Source of the DNA: Saccharopolyspora hordei
Lineage (GTDB): Bacteria; Actinomycetota; Actinomycetes; Mycobacteriales; Pseudonocardiaceae
NCBI RefSeq assembly: GCF_013410345.1
Contig: NZ_JACCFJ010000001.1
Location: 3,261,001 to 3,325,000, forward strand
Reading direction: 5' to 3'
DNA length: 64,000 nucleotides
This document shows, piece by piece, positions 32,253 to 40,255 of the stretch. The notes beneath the pieces are model-generated. The model had not been told where the DNA came from. It made no database searches and saw only the letters and a list, made by a program, of their open reading frames with translations. Position 1 is the first letter of the stretch. The number at the start of each line of letters is the position of its first letter. The position numbers and the translations under genes were made by a program.

Positions 32253-32930
32253 TCACCGGGTGAGGGCGACGGCTGCTTGAGCGGTGGCGTCGAGGACTTC
32301 GTCCGCCGGGTCGCCTTCCAACGGTTCGGCTTCGGCGACGATGACGGTGCGACCCGTCGAGCGGGAGTCGTAGTGGTGACCGGTGAAGGGCACCACGGGC
32401 ACCAGCGGGTGGATGTCGCCGGTGCCGTGCTCGTCCATGACGCGGCGGAACTTCCAGGCGTCCGACGACCGCCGCATGGTCACCGTGGACACCGCGACCA
32501 CCATCGTGCCGCCCGCCTCGTCGAAGACCGGGTACTGCTCGCGGTCGAGGCGCTGGCACGGTGTCCGGAGGAAGAACTCCTGCACCTGCCCGTAGGAGAA
32601 GGCAGCGCACTCGAGGTCTTCCTTCCGGTTCGGCCTGCCCTTGCGCAGCCGCAACTGCCGCCACGCGCGGCGGTCCTCTCCCTTCCGCGCGGTCCGCTTC
32701 GCCTTGCCCAGGTTGGACTTGATGTTGCGGACGACGGCGGACTCGGCGGCGGAGAGGGCGGACGAGCCGCCCGTCGCTCCGCTGAGCGCAGCCGTTCCGG
32801 CCGTCCCGCCCGACGCGCCGAGCGCGATCGCGGTGCCCACCGCGACCGCGACCGTTCCACTCCGTCCCGTGGGGTTTCGCAACGGGATGCGGCGCCCGTC
32901 CGGCAACGTGCGCCATTCGTGTTCCGCCAT
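32253..32930 (-). CDS. Protein of unknown function
   Basis: A 225-residue protein I do not recognise. Residues 1-25 (HEWRTLPDGRRIPLRNPTGR) look like a short recognition or targeting segment. A Gly/Ala/Ser/Thr-rich hydrophobic stretch (about 28-65) may be membrane-associated, then a very basic region (NIKSNLGKAKRTARKGEDRRAW) leads to a mixed alpha/beta C-terminal domain with cysteines at about 108 and 125. ATG 32930 is chosen because GGGGAGG lies just upstream; 24 extra residues are open. It is divergent from the rhamnosidase gene. No nearby gene suggests a function. Confidence 0.7.
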   Translation of the reverse strand: MAEHEWRTLPDGRRIPLRNPTGRSGTVAVAVGTAIALGASGGTAGTAALSGATGGSSALSAAESAVVRNIKSNLGKAKRTARKGEDRRAWRQLRLRKGRPNRKEDLECAAFSYGQVQEFFLRTPCQRLDREQYPVFDEAGGTMVVAVSTVTMRRSSDAWKFRRVMDEHGTGDIHPLVPVVPFTGHHYDSRSTGRTVIVAEAEPLEGDPADEVLDATAQAAVALTR

Positions 32931-32960
32931 CGTCCTCCCCTCGATCGCGAGGACGCATTC

Positions 32961-33013
32961 TCGATCGGTCGAGCGGGGAGCATCCGGACAACCGATCATC
33001 ATCGACCGATCGG
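32961..33013. repeat. Inverted repeat pair in a divergent promoter region
   Basis: TCGATCGGTCGA (32961-32972) and TCGACCGATCGG (33002-33013) are inverted copies matching at 11 of 12 positions, 29 bases apart, between the unknown protein and the rhamnosidase. Each is itself nearly palindromic, so two operator sites for one regulator are likely. Confidence 0.45.
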
Positions 33014-33194
33014 AGTACCCCAGCCGATCGCGTCGCGCCGGTCGAGGGCGGTGCGACGGCTCGGCGGGTGACGACGCGGCCGCTCCTCCGTTCGGTTGCG
33101 AATTCCCGTTTTCGTCGGGTCAGCCGCTGTACGTGGTCGGCGATCCCGTGCATGGTCGGGGCTGCCCGCGCAGGCTGCTCGACGAGGAGGACGG

Positions 33195-35882
33195 GTGAGC
33201 GATCACAGCACGCTTCCGGAGTCCCTTCCGCCGCTGGCGGCGCCACCACCGCCCGTGCAGTGGTCCGCGCAGTGGATCGGCAAGCGCACCGACCCCGCTC
33301 ACCGCAACGCGCTGTCGGCGGACTCGGACCACGTGGCCTGGGCCGAGCCGGGGCACTGGGTGGGCCAGACGTTCACCGCGCCGGGACCGTTCGTCGCCGT
33401 GGGGCTCGACCTCGTCAGCGACGACGACGCGGTGCGCGGGGTGCTGGAGCTGTGCGACGCCGACGGGACGGTGCTGGCCGAGCAGGTCATCGAGCGGGGC
33501 ATCGTGCGGTGGGACCGGTTCGCCCACTTCCTCGAACTGCCCGACGCCCTCGGTGCCGGGGAGTACCTGCTGCGGCTCCGAGTGGTGCAGGGCCGCATCG
33601 GGTGGCCCACCCTGTCCACGCCGCCGCCCGACCAGCCCGACGACGGCGTGTCACCGCTGCCGGTCACGGGACGGGCCGTGCGGGACGGCGGCCCGGAACC
33701 CGGAGTGCGGGTGATCGGCGTCGAGACGGTGCCCGCGCCGAACCCCGTGTTCCGCACCTCCTTCGTGGTGCCGGAGGGCGTGCGGGAGGCCGAGTTGAGC
33801 GCGGTCGGACTCGGGTACGGGGAGTTCCGGGTCAACGGGCAGCCGGTCACCGAGGACGTGCTCGAACCGGCGCAGACGACCTACGACCGCACCGTCCTGT
33901 ACCGCACCTACGACGTGACCGCGCTGCTGCGGGCCGGCGAGAACACGCTCACCGCGGAGCTCGGCCGCGGCTTCTACGCCGCGCGCGGAGCGAACACCTG
34001 GGGCTGGAACTTCGCCCGCTGGCACCGCGAACCCGTGCTGCTCGCGCAGCTGGAGTACCGCGACGCGGCGGGGGAGCGGCACGTCGTCGCCTCGGGCGGC
34101 GACTGGGAAGCCGCCGAGGGAGCGGTGACCTCCGACCTGCTCTACACCGGCGAGACCACCGACCTCGCCCACGCCCGCCGCGCCGCGTGGGAACCCGCGC
34201 TGGTCGCGGCGCCACCGGGCGGTGCGCTGCGGCCGGCGACCGCCCCGCCCGTCCGGCGCAGCGAACCGCTCGCGCCCGTGGCGAGCACACCACGGGACGG
34301 CGTGGTCGTGCACGACTTCGGGGAAGTGCTCGCCGGTCGCGTCCGGCTCACCGCGGTGGGCGAGGCGGGCGCCGAGGTCGTGGTCCGCTACGCCGAACAG
34401 CTCGACGCCGACGGCGTTCCCCACTGCCACAACGCGCTGGCCGCCGGGGAGTCCCAAGTGGACCGTCTCGTGCTCGGCGACAGCGGTGCCGAGGTCACCT
34501 GGGAACCGCGGTTCAGCTACAAGGGCTTCCGGTACGTCGGCGTGGAGGTCCACGGGGGCGCGACGGTCACCGACGTGCGGGCCGTGCGGCTGCAGACGCA
34601 GGTGGCGCGGGTCGGTGAGTTCGCGTGCTCCGACGAGCTGCTGACCTGGATCGTCGACGCCACCGGGCGCACCTTCCGCAACAACCTGCACGGTGTCCCG
34701 ACCGACACCCCGGTGTACGAGAAGAACGGGTGGACCGCGGACGCCCACCTGGCGACCGAAGCCGTGCTGCACCACTGGGACCTGCGCGCACCGCTGCGCA
34801 AGTGGCTGGACGACCACGTGGACGCGCGCGACGAGCACGGGGTCGTGCCGCAGATCGTGCCCTCCCCGGACTGGGGCCGGGCGGCCGACCCCGCGTGGAG
34901 CGGCTCGATGGTGCTCATCCCGTGGTACCTCTACCGCGAGTACGGCGACCGCGACGTCCTCGAGCGCTGCGCCGAGCCGATCCGCACCTACGCCGACCGG
35001 CTGCTCGCGCTCACCGCGGACGGGCTGTGGCCGCACCACAGCTGGGGTGACTGGCTGTCCCCGGGCCACCACTTCGCGCCGGAAGGGCCGATGCCGACCG
35101 CGACGATGGTGCTGCTGCACCTCGTGCAGCGGGTCGCCGACATCGGCGACGTGCTGGGGGACACCGGCGCCGAGCGCTACCGGGCCGCCGCAGCGCAGCT
35201 CGCGACCGCCTACCACCAGCGGTTCTTCGACACCGCCACCGGCACCTACCGGGCCCCGGGCGTCGGGTACCGGCAAGCCATGAACGTGCTGCCGCTGGCG
35301 TTCGGCGCCGTCCCGGCCGAGCACGTCACGAGCGTCGCCGAGGGGCTGTTCGCCGACATCGAGCACCGCACCGGCGGACACCTCGACTGTGGTGCCGTGG
35401 CGGCGAAGCACCTGCTCCCCGTGCTGGCCGCGCACGGGCGGCCCGACCTGGCGATCACCGTGGCCACCCAGCGGACCCGCCCCGGGTGGGGTCCGTGGTT
35501 CGAGGCCGGGGCCGCGACCCTGATGGAGTCCTGGGACGAGACCGCGCGCTCGCACAACCACTACTTCCTCGGTGCCGCGTCCGCCTGGATCCAGCAGGCG
35601 GTCGGCGGCCTGCGCCCCACCAGCCCGGGCTGGGCCACCTTCGACGTCGCGCCCCTCGCCGACGACCGCCTCACCTGGGCCCGCACCGCGCACACCACCG
35701 TGCGCGGACGCGCCGCCGTCGCGTGGCGGCGCACCGGCGACGCGTGGGAGCTGGACGTCGAGGTGCCGGAGACCGCGGTCGCCACGGTGCGGGTGCCCGG
35801 CCACCCGGAGACCTCCCTCGCCGGTGGGCGGCACGCGCTGCGGCTGCCGGCCACCGACGAAGCGCGCTCCGCTGCGCGGTGA
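33195..35882 (+). CDS. Alpha-L-rhamnosidase, glycoside hydrolase family 78
   Basis: An 895-residue GH78 enzyme, which releases L-rhamnose from plant and microbial glycosides by inversion. The N-terminal half holds beta-sandwich domains (EFRVNGQPV, TYDVTALLRAGEN are typical). The (alpha/alpha)6 catalytic barrel begins near residue 480, with the TDTPVYEKNGWTADAH segment (general acid region) and MESWDE near residue 777 (general base region), then a C-terminal beta domain. No signal peptide is visible, so it acts inside the cell on imported rhamnosides. GTG 33195 follows GGAGGA. The MFS transporter starts 24 bases after its stop. Confidence 0.92.
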   Translation: MSDHSTLPESLPPLAAPPPPVQWSAQWIGKRTDPAHRNALSADSDHVAWAEPGHWVGQTFTAPGPFVAVGLDLVSDDDAVRGVLELCDADGTVLAEQVIERGIVRWDRFAHFLELPDALGAGEYLLRLRVVQGRIGWPTLSTPPPDQPDDGVSPLPVTGRAVRDGGPEPGVRVIGVETVPAPNPVFRTSFVVPEGVREAELSAVGLGYGEFRVNGQPVTEDVLEPAQTTYDRTVLYRTYDVTALLRAGENTLTAELGRGFYAARGANTWGWNFARWHREPVLLAQLEYRDAAGERHVVASGGDWEAAEGAVTSDLLYTGETTDLAHARRAAWEPALVAAPPGGALRPATAPPVRRSEPLAPVASTPRDGVVVHDFGEVLAGRVRLTAVGEAGAEVVVRYAEQLDADGVPHCHNALAAGESQVDRLVLGDSGAEVTWEPRFSYKGFRYVGVEVHGGATVTDVRAVRLQTQVARVGEFACSDELLTWIVDATGRTFRNNLHGVPTDTPVYEKNGWTADAHLATEAVLHHWDLRAPLRKWLDDHVDARDEHGVVPQIVPSPDWGRAADPAWSGSMVLIPWYLYREYGDRDVLERCAEPIRTYADRLLALTADGLWPHHSWGDWLSPGHHFAPEGPMPTATMVLLHLVQRVADIGDVLGDTGAERYRAAAAQLATAYHQRFFDTATGTYRAPGVGYRQAMNVLPLAFGAVPAEHVTSVAEGLFADIEHRTGGHLDCGAVAAKHLLPVLAAHGRPDLAITVATQRTRPGWGPWFEAGAATLMESWDETARSHNHYFLGAASAWIQQAVGGLRPTSPGWATFDVAPLADDRLTWARTAHTTVRGRAAVAWRRTGDAWELDVEVPETAVATVRVPGHPETSLAGGRHALRLPATDEARSAAR

Positions 35883-35906
35883 CCCGTCGCACTGGAAGGA
35901 GAACCG

Positions 35907-37193
35907 ATGTCCGCGCTCGCGCCACCACCGGGCCGCACCTGGAAGGTCGCCGTGCTCGCCGGCATGGCCTCCTACCTCGACGCCGGCGCGCTGGTCACCT
36001 CCGGCATCGTGCTCGGCGGCTCCTACGCCGAGGTCCTCTCCCTCGACGCGGGGACGGTGGGCGTCCTGCTCGGAGTGCAGACGCTCGTGTTCGCCCTCGG
36101 CGCGCTGTGCGGGGGCCGGCTCGGTGACCTGTTCGGCCGGCGGCGGGTGTTCACGCTGTCGCTGCTGCTCTACGCCGCGGGCACCGTGCTGCTGCTCCTC
36201 GCCTCCCCGGTGTGGCTGCTGCACGTCGGTGTCGTCGCCGTCGGGTTGGCCATCGGCGCCGACCTGGCCGCCTCGCTGGCGCTGGTCAACGAGGAGTCTC
36301 CCGACGGGCACAAGGGGAAGATGGTCATCCTCTCCAACGTCTTGTGGATCGGCGGCATCGTCGCCGCGCAGGGCCTCAGCGCCGTGGTCGGGTCGTGGGG
36401 CCTCGTCGGCGGGCGCATCATGTTCGCGCACCTGCTGGTGGTGGCGGTGGTCGTGCTCGTCCTGCGGTTCACGCTGCGCGAGTCCGCCGAGTGGGTCGCG
36501 GCGCGGCGCGCCGTGGAGGCGCCCGGCGACGCGGAGGCCGTCCACTTCAGCCGCGTCGGCCAGCTGTTCCGCGCGCCGGTCGTCTTCCCCGTCGTCGCGC
36601 TCGGGGCGTACTACGCCACCTGGAACCTCGGTGCGTCCACGTTGGGCAGTTTCGGCACCTTCCTGTGGACCGACCTCACCGGCGGTGGGGTCGCGGAGTA
36701 CTCCCGGCTGAGCCTGCTGGGGCTGCCGATCGGGTTCCTGGCCGGCCTGGTGTTCATGCGCGTGGTCGACCGGCCGACGCGGCGCGCGTGGTTCGCGGGC
36801 GGCTCGACGCTCATCCTCGTCGCCTGGGCGTTGCCCGCGCTGTTCGGGGCCGACCGGTTCACCCTGATCGCCGTGCTGCTGCTGTCCGGACTCGGCAACG
36901 CCTTCTGCGGCGAGGGCATGTACAAGGTGTGGTCGCAGGAGCTCGTCCCGACCCTGCTGCGCACCACGGCCAGCGGGCTCACCACGGCCTTCGCCCGGGT
37001 CGTCGCGGCGCTCGCCGCCTTCGGCACCCCGACGCTCGCGCAGGCGAACCCCGCCCTGCTGTTCTGGCTGCTGCTCACCTCCACCGCGGTCGCCTGCGCG
37101 ATCGGCCTGTTCTGGGTGCCGCGGCTGCCGAAGGCGCGCGAGCTGGAGCCCGTGCCCGACGACGGCACCGCCGAGAGGAGCTCCCCGGCCTGA
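35907..37193 (+). CDS. MFS transporter, probable rhamnoside/rhamnose uptake
   Basis: A 428-residue MFS carrier of the sugar-porter-like group with 12 predicted helices. GGRLGDLFGRRRVF is the loop 2-3 motif, and NEESPDGHKGKMV follows helix 4. It is 24 bases downstream of the intracellular rhamnosidase with GGAAGGAG as ribosome site, so it probably imports the rhamnoside which that enzyme hydrolyses. It is convergent with, and related in design to, the MFS gene at 37216 (both have an SYLDAG/NYIEAG first helix). Confidence 0.85.
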   Translation: MSALAPPPGRTWKVAVLAGMASYLDAGALVTSGIVLGGSYAEVLSLDAGTVGVLLGVQTLVFALGALCGGRLGDLFGRRRVFTLSLLLYAAGTVLLLLASPVWLLHVGVVAVGLAIGADLAASLALVNEESPDGHKGKMVILSNVLWIGGIVAAQGLSAVVGSWGLVGGRIMFAHLLVVAVVVLVLRFTLRESAEWVAARRAVEAPGDAEAVHFSRVGQLFRAPVVFPVVALGAYYATWNLGASTLGSFGTFLWTDLTGGGVAEYSRLSLLGLPIGFLAGLVFMRVVDRPTRRAWFAGGSTLILVAWALPALFGADRFTLIAVLLLSGLGNAFCGEGMYKVWSQELVPTLLRTTASGLTTAFARVVAALAAFGTPTLAQANPALLFWLLLTSTAVACAIGLFWVPRLPKARELEPVPDDGTAERSSPA

Positions 37194-37215
37194 TCCGCTC
37201 CACTGTGGACACCGG

Positions 37216-38520
37216 TCAGCGGGCCGGCACGGTGCTGCCTCCGGTGACCGGTCCGCCGTAGCGCTCCCGCTCGATCTGCTCCAGGCTCTTGCCGCGGGTG
37301 CGCGGCGTCCAGATCGTCCCGATCAACAGCGCCGCGACCAGCAGCCCGAGGATGAGCAGACCGAGACCGCGCAAGCCGATCTGGGTCAGCAGCACCGGGA
37401 ACCACACGCTCAGCAGGCCGACGAGCACCCGCGCGGCCAGGAACAGCACGCCCTGCGCGCTGGCGCGGTAGCGGGTCGCGAACAGCTCGCTGGTCCACAG
37501 CCCGTAGAACGCCTGGGCACCGACACCGGCCGAGACGCCCCAGCCGATGGCGAAGAACAGCAGGGTCGCCGTGCTCGGCGGGGCGTAGATCAGCGCGGCC
37601 CACGCCGCGACGCCCAGCGCCGCGCCCGAGAAGTACAGCCAGCGGCGGCTCACCCGGTCCGCCAGCAGCATGAAGCCGAAGTAGGTGGCCGCGCTGGTGC
37701 AGCCCCACACCAGGACCTGCAGCAGGTACTGCTCGGTCTCCGAGGTCACGCCCGCCGCGTCGTAGACCCGCGGCTGGAAGATGCCGGCCTGCCCGGCGAC
37801 GGCGTTCCACAGCGCGTACACGCCGAACAGCAGCAGCATCGCGGTGAGGTTGGCCTTCACGCCGAACAGCGCGCGCAGGTTGCCGCCGGTGGACAGCGTG
37901 CCGCCCTGGTCCGCCTTGCGGTCGCTCCAGATCCGCGACTCCGGCAGCCCGCGGCGCACCCACCAGGCGACCGCCGCGACGACGAACAGGTGCGCGAAGA
38001 CCAGCCTGCTGCCGAGCAACCCCAGCGGTGCCACCACGACCGCCAGCAGGTAGCCGACCATCGGGCCGATCGACCACGCCAGCTGCGCCGTCCCCACGTG
38101 CGCGGCCCGCTTGTCCGGCGGGGCCTCCTCGGCGATGTAGGTCCACGACGCGGTCACCCCGGCGCCGACCGCGATCCCGGTGAGCACGAAGCCCGTCAGC
38201 AGCACCCAGTAGGACGTGGCGAAGACCGCCAGCAGCACGCCGAGCATGTAAAGCAGCAGGTCGTAGGTGTAGATGAACTTCCTGCCGTAGCGGTCGCACA
38301 GCGGGCCGCCGATCGCGGCGCCCAGGGCGGCGCCGAAGGCGTTGGCGCTCAACGACGCCAGCAGCCCCACCGCGAGGTCGTCGAGCCCGAAGCGCTCCTG
38401 CCACGCGCTGAGGCTGGTGGCGATCGCGATGATCGACCCCGCCTCGATGTAGTTCGACATGGCCACGGCGATCGTCGCCCGCCAGCCCGTCGTGCTCCTG
38501 CTGCCCAGTCGAATCCCCAT
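37216..38520 (-). CDS. MFS transporter, probable L-rhamnose uptake
   Basis: A 434-residue sugar-porter-like MFS protein. It has NYIEAGSIIAIATSL in helix 1, GGPLCDRYGRKFIY in loop 2-3 and a C-terminal RTRGKSLEQIE like the PETKG region of sugar porters. It is divergent from the rhamnose isomerase operon, and the shared region carries three LacI-type palindromes, so it is likely induced by rhamnose together with the catabolic genes. GGGAGGG precedes the ATG at 38520. Confidence 0.87.
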   Translation of the reverse strand: MGIRLGSRSTTGWRATIAVAMSNYIEAGSIIAIATSLSAWQERFGLDDLAVGLLASLSANAFGAALGAAIGGPLCDRYGRKFIYTYDLLLYMLGVLLAVFATSYWVLLTGFVLTGIAVGAGVTASWTYIAEEAPPDKRAAHVGTAQLAWSIGPMVGYLLAVVVAPLGLLGSRLVFAHLFVVAAVAWWVRRGLPESRIWSDRKADQGGTLSTGGNLRALFGVKANLTAMLLLFGVYALWNAVAGQAGIFQPRVYDAAGVTSETEQYLLQVLVWGCTSAATYFGFMLLADRVSRRWLYFSGAALGVAAWAALIYAPPSTATLLFFAIGWGVSAGVGAQAFYGLWTSELFATRYRASAQGVLFLAARVLVGLLSVWFPVLLTQIGLRGLGLLILGLLVAALLIGTIWTPRTRGKSLEQIERERYGGPVTGGSTVPAR

Positions 38521-38580
38521 GGGCCCTCCCGTGCATCGGCGTTGATGTGCGGCGAGCGGCAGCCCGCTGCCTGGGGGTGT

Positions 38581-38600
38581 GCCGGTTCCCGGGAACCGGC
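38581..38600. promoter_or_regulatory. Perfect 20-bp palindrome
   Basis: GCCGGTTCCC directly followed by its reverse complement, 61 bases upstream of the MFS gene on the minus strand. It could be a protein-binding site or a leader hairpin and is distinct from the LacI-type sites beside it. Confidence 0.5.
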
Positions 38601-38618
38601 ACGCAGCCTGCGGCGTGT

Positions 38619-38630
38619 TGAATCGTTTAA
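38619..38630. promoter_or_regulatory. LacI-type operator, MFS side
   Basis: TGAATCGTTTAA, 10 of 12 matches to the perfect site at 39066. It lies about 100 bases before the minus-strand MFS gene in the 568-base divergent region (38521-39088), which holds no gene that I can support. Confidence 0.5.
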
Positions 38631-38838
38631 AAGGTGCGGTACACGGTAGGCGGTCCGTCACGGGCCCACAAGACCCACTCGGTCGAGTCGGGCCCCGAGG
38701 TCGTGGAGGCGCTCGGTCTGGGTGCCGAGTCTCGGACGGCGAGGTTCCCTGCCCTGCAACGGCGCGGCAGGCGCGTGGGCGGGAGTTCGGGCGCCGAGGG
38801 GAGCACGGCTCGACGGGCTGGTGTGGTGACGGACCGGT

Positions 38839-38850
38839 TGAAAGGTTTCG
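38839..38850. promoter_or_regulatory. LacI-type operator, middle site
   Basis: TGAAAGGTTTCG, 10 of 12 matches to TGAAACGTTTCA, near the centre of the divergent region; a third site would allow looping between the two promoters. Confidence 0.4.
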
Positions 38851-39065
38851 CCACGCGGATCCCGGTTTCGCCGAGGCGGATGAGGTCGCCGCGGCCGATC
38901 GGGTGCGTTCCTGCTGGCGCCCTGGACCGCTGGACCGTCGACCTGGTAGCGCGAACGGCGTGAAGCGCCGTGCGCCAGCCGGGTCGGCGAGAGGCGCCCT
39001 CCGCGCTTCCACCGGTCCGGTGGAGGTGGGGGCTTGTCCCTCCGGCCATCAGCCCCTACTCTGCA

Positions 39066-39077
39066 TGAAACGTTTCA
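39066..39077 (+). promoter_or_regulatory. LacI-type operator before rhaI
   Basis: TGAAACGTTTCA, a perfect 12-bp palindrome of the kind bound by LacI-family repressors, directly followed by the AAGGAG ribosome site of the rhamnose isomerase. The LacI gene at 43643 is the likely partner. Confidence 0.7.
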
Positions 39078-39088
39078 AAGGAGTGTCG

Positions 39089-40255
39089 ATGGCGACGACT
39101 TCGGAGATCAAGCAGCAGCTCCGCGCGCAGCGGATCGAGACGCCGTCGTGGGCGTACGGGAACTCCGGAACCCGGTTCAAGGTCTTCGCCCAACCCGGCG
39201 TACCGCGCACCGTGCGGGAGAAGATCGACGACGCCGCGCAGGTGCACGCCTTCACGGGCGTGGCGCCCAGCGTCGCCCTGCACATCCCGTGGGACCGGGT
39301 GGACGACTACGCCGCGCTGGCCGAGTACGCCGAGGACGCCGGGGTGCGGCTCGGCGCGATCAACGCCAACGTCTTCCAGGACGACGACTACAAGCTCGGC
39401 AGCGTCACCAACCCGGACCCGCGCGTCCGCCGCAAGGCGCTGGACCACCTGCTGGAGTGCGTGGACATCATGGACGCCACCGGCTCCCGCGACCTCAAGC
39501 TGTGGTTCGCCGACGGCACGAACTACCCGGGGCAGGACGACATCCGGGACCGCCAGGACCGGCTGGCCGAAGCGCTGGCGGCGGTGTACGAGCGGCTGGG
39601 CGAGGGGCAGCGGATGCTGCTGGAGTACAAGCTCTTCGAGCCCGCCTTCTACACCACCGACGTCCCGGACTGGGGCACCGCCTACGCGCACTGCCTGCAG
39701 CTCGGCGAGCGCGCGCAGGTGTGCGTCGACACCGGGCACCACGCGCCCGGCACCAACATCGAGTTCATCGTCGCGGTCCTGCTGCGCGCTGGCAAGCTCG
39801 GCGCGTTCGACTTCAACTCCCGCTTCTACGCCGACGACGACCTCATGGTGGGAGCGGCGGACCCGTTCCAGCTGTTCCGCATCATGGTCGAGGTCGTGCG
39901 CGGCGGCGGGCTCGACCCGGCGGCGGGCGTGGCGTTCATGCTCGACCAGTGCCACAACGTGGAACCGAAGATCCCCGGCCAGATCCGGTCGGTGTGCAAC
40001 GTCCAGGAGGCCACCGCCAAGGCGCTGCTGGTGGACCGCGACGCGCTGACCGCGGCGCAGCGCAGCGGTGACGTCATCGGCGCCAACGACGTGCTGATGG
40101 ACGCCTACAAGACCGACGTGCGCCCGCTGCTGGGCGAACTGCGCGCGGAGATGGGACTCGACCCGGACCCGATGGCCGCCTACCTGCGGTCGGGGTACCA
40201 GGAACGGATCGCCGCCGACCGGGTGGGCGGCGCACAAGCGGGGTGGGGAGCCTGA
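39089..40255 (+). CDS. rhaI: L-rhamnose isomerase
   Basis: A 388-residue isomerase of the RhaI type found in actinomycetes and other bacteria, related to the Pseudomonas stutzeri enzyme and not to E. coli RhaA in length. It converts L-rhamnose to L-rhamnulose with a divalent metal. Metal-site stretches are LLEYKLFEPAFY, DTGHHAPGTNIEF and FDFNSRFYADDDL. The ATG is set by AAGGAG five bases upstream, right behind a LacI-type palindrome. It overlaps the aldolase gene by one base (TGATG), and is first in the operon rhaI, bifunctional aldolase, rhaB. Confidence 0.93.
   Translation: MATTSEIKQQLRAQRIETPSWAYGNSGTRFKVFAQPGVPRTVREKIDDAAQVHAFTGVAPSVALHIPWDRVDDYAALAEYAEDAGVRLGAINANVFQDDDYKLGSVTNPDPRVRRKALDHLLECVDIMDATGSRDLKLWFADGTNYPGQDDIRDRQDRLAEALAAVYERLGEGQRMLLEYKLFEPAFYTTDVPDWGTAYAHCLQLGERAQVCVDTGHHAPGTNIEFIVAVLLRAGKLGAFDFNSRFYADDDLMVGAADPFQLFRIMVEVVRGGGLDPAAGVAFMLDQCHNVEPKIPGQIRSVCNVQEATAKALLVDRDALTAAQRSGDVIGANDVLMDAYKTDVRPLLGELRAEMGLDPDPMAAYLRSGYQERIAADRVGGAQAGWGA

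Noticed and set aside
37200-37253. Inverted repeat ACCGGTCA/TGACCGGT between two convergent MFS genes as a terminator
   Set aside because: The loop of 28 bases is long and one arm lies at the coding end of the minus-strand gene, so a terminator role is not supported.
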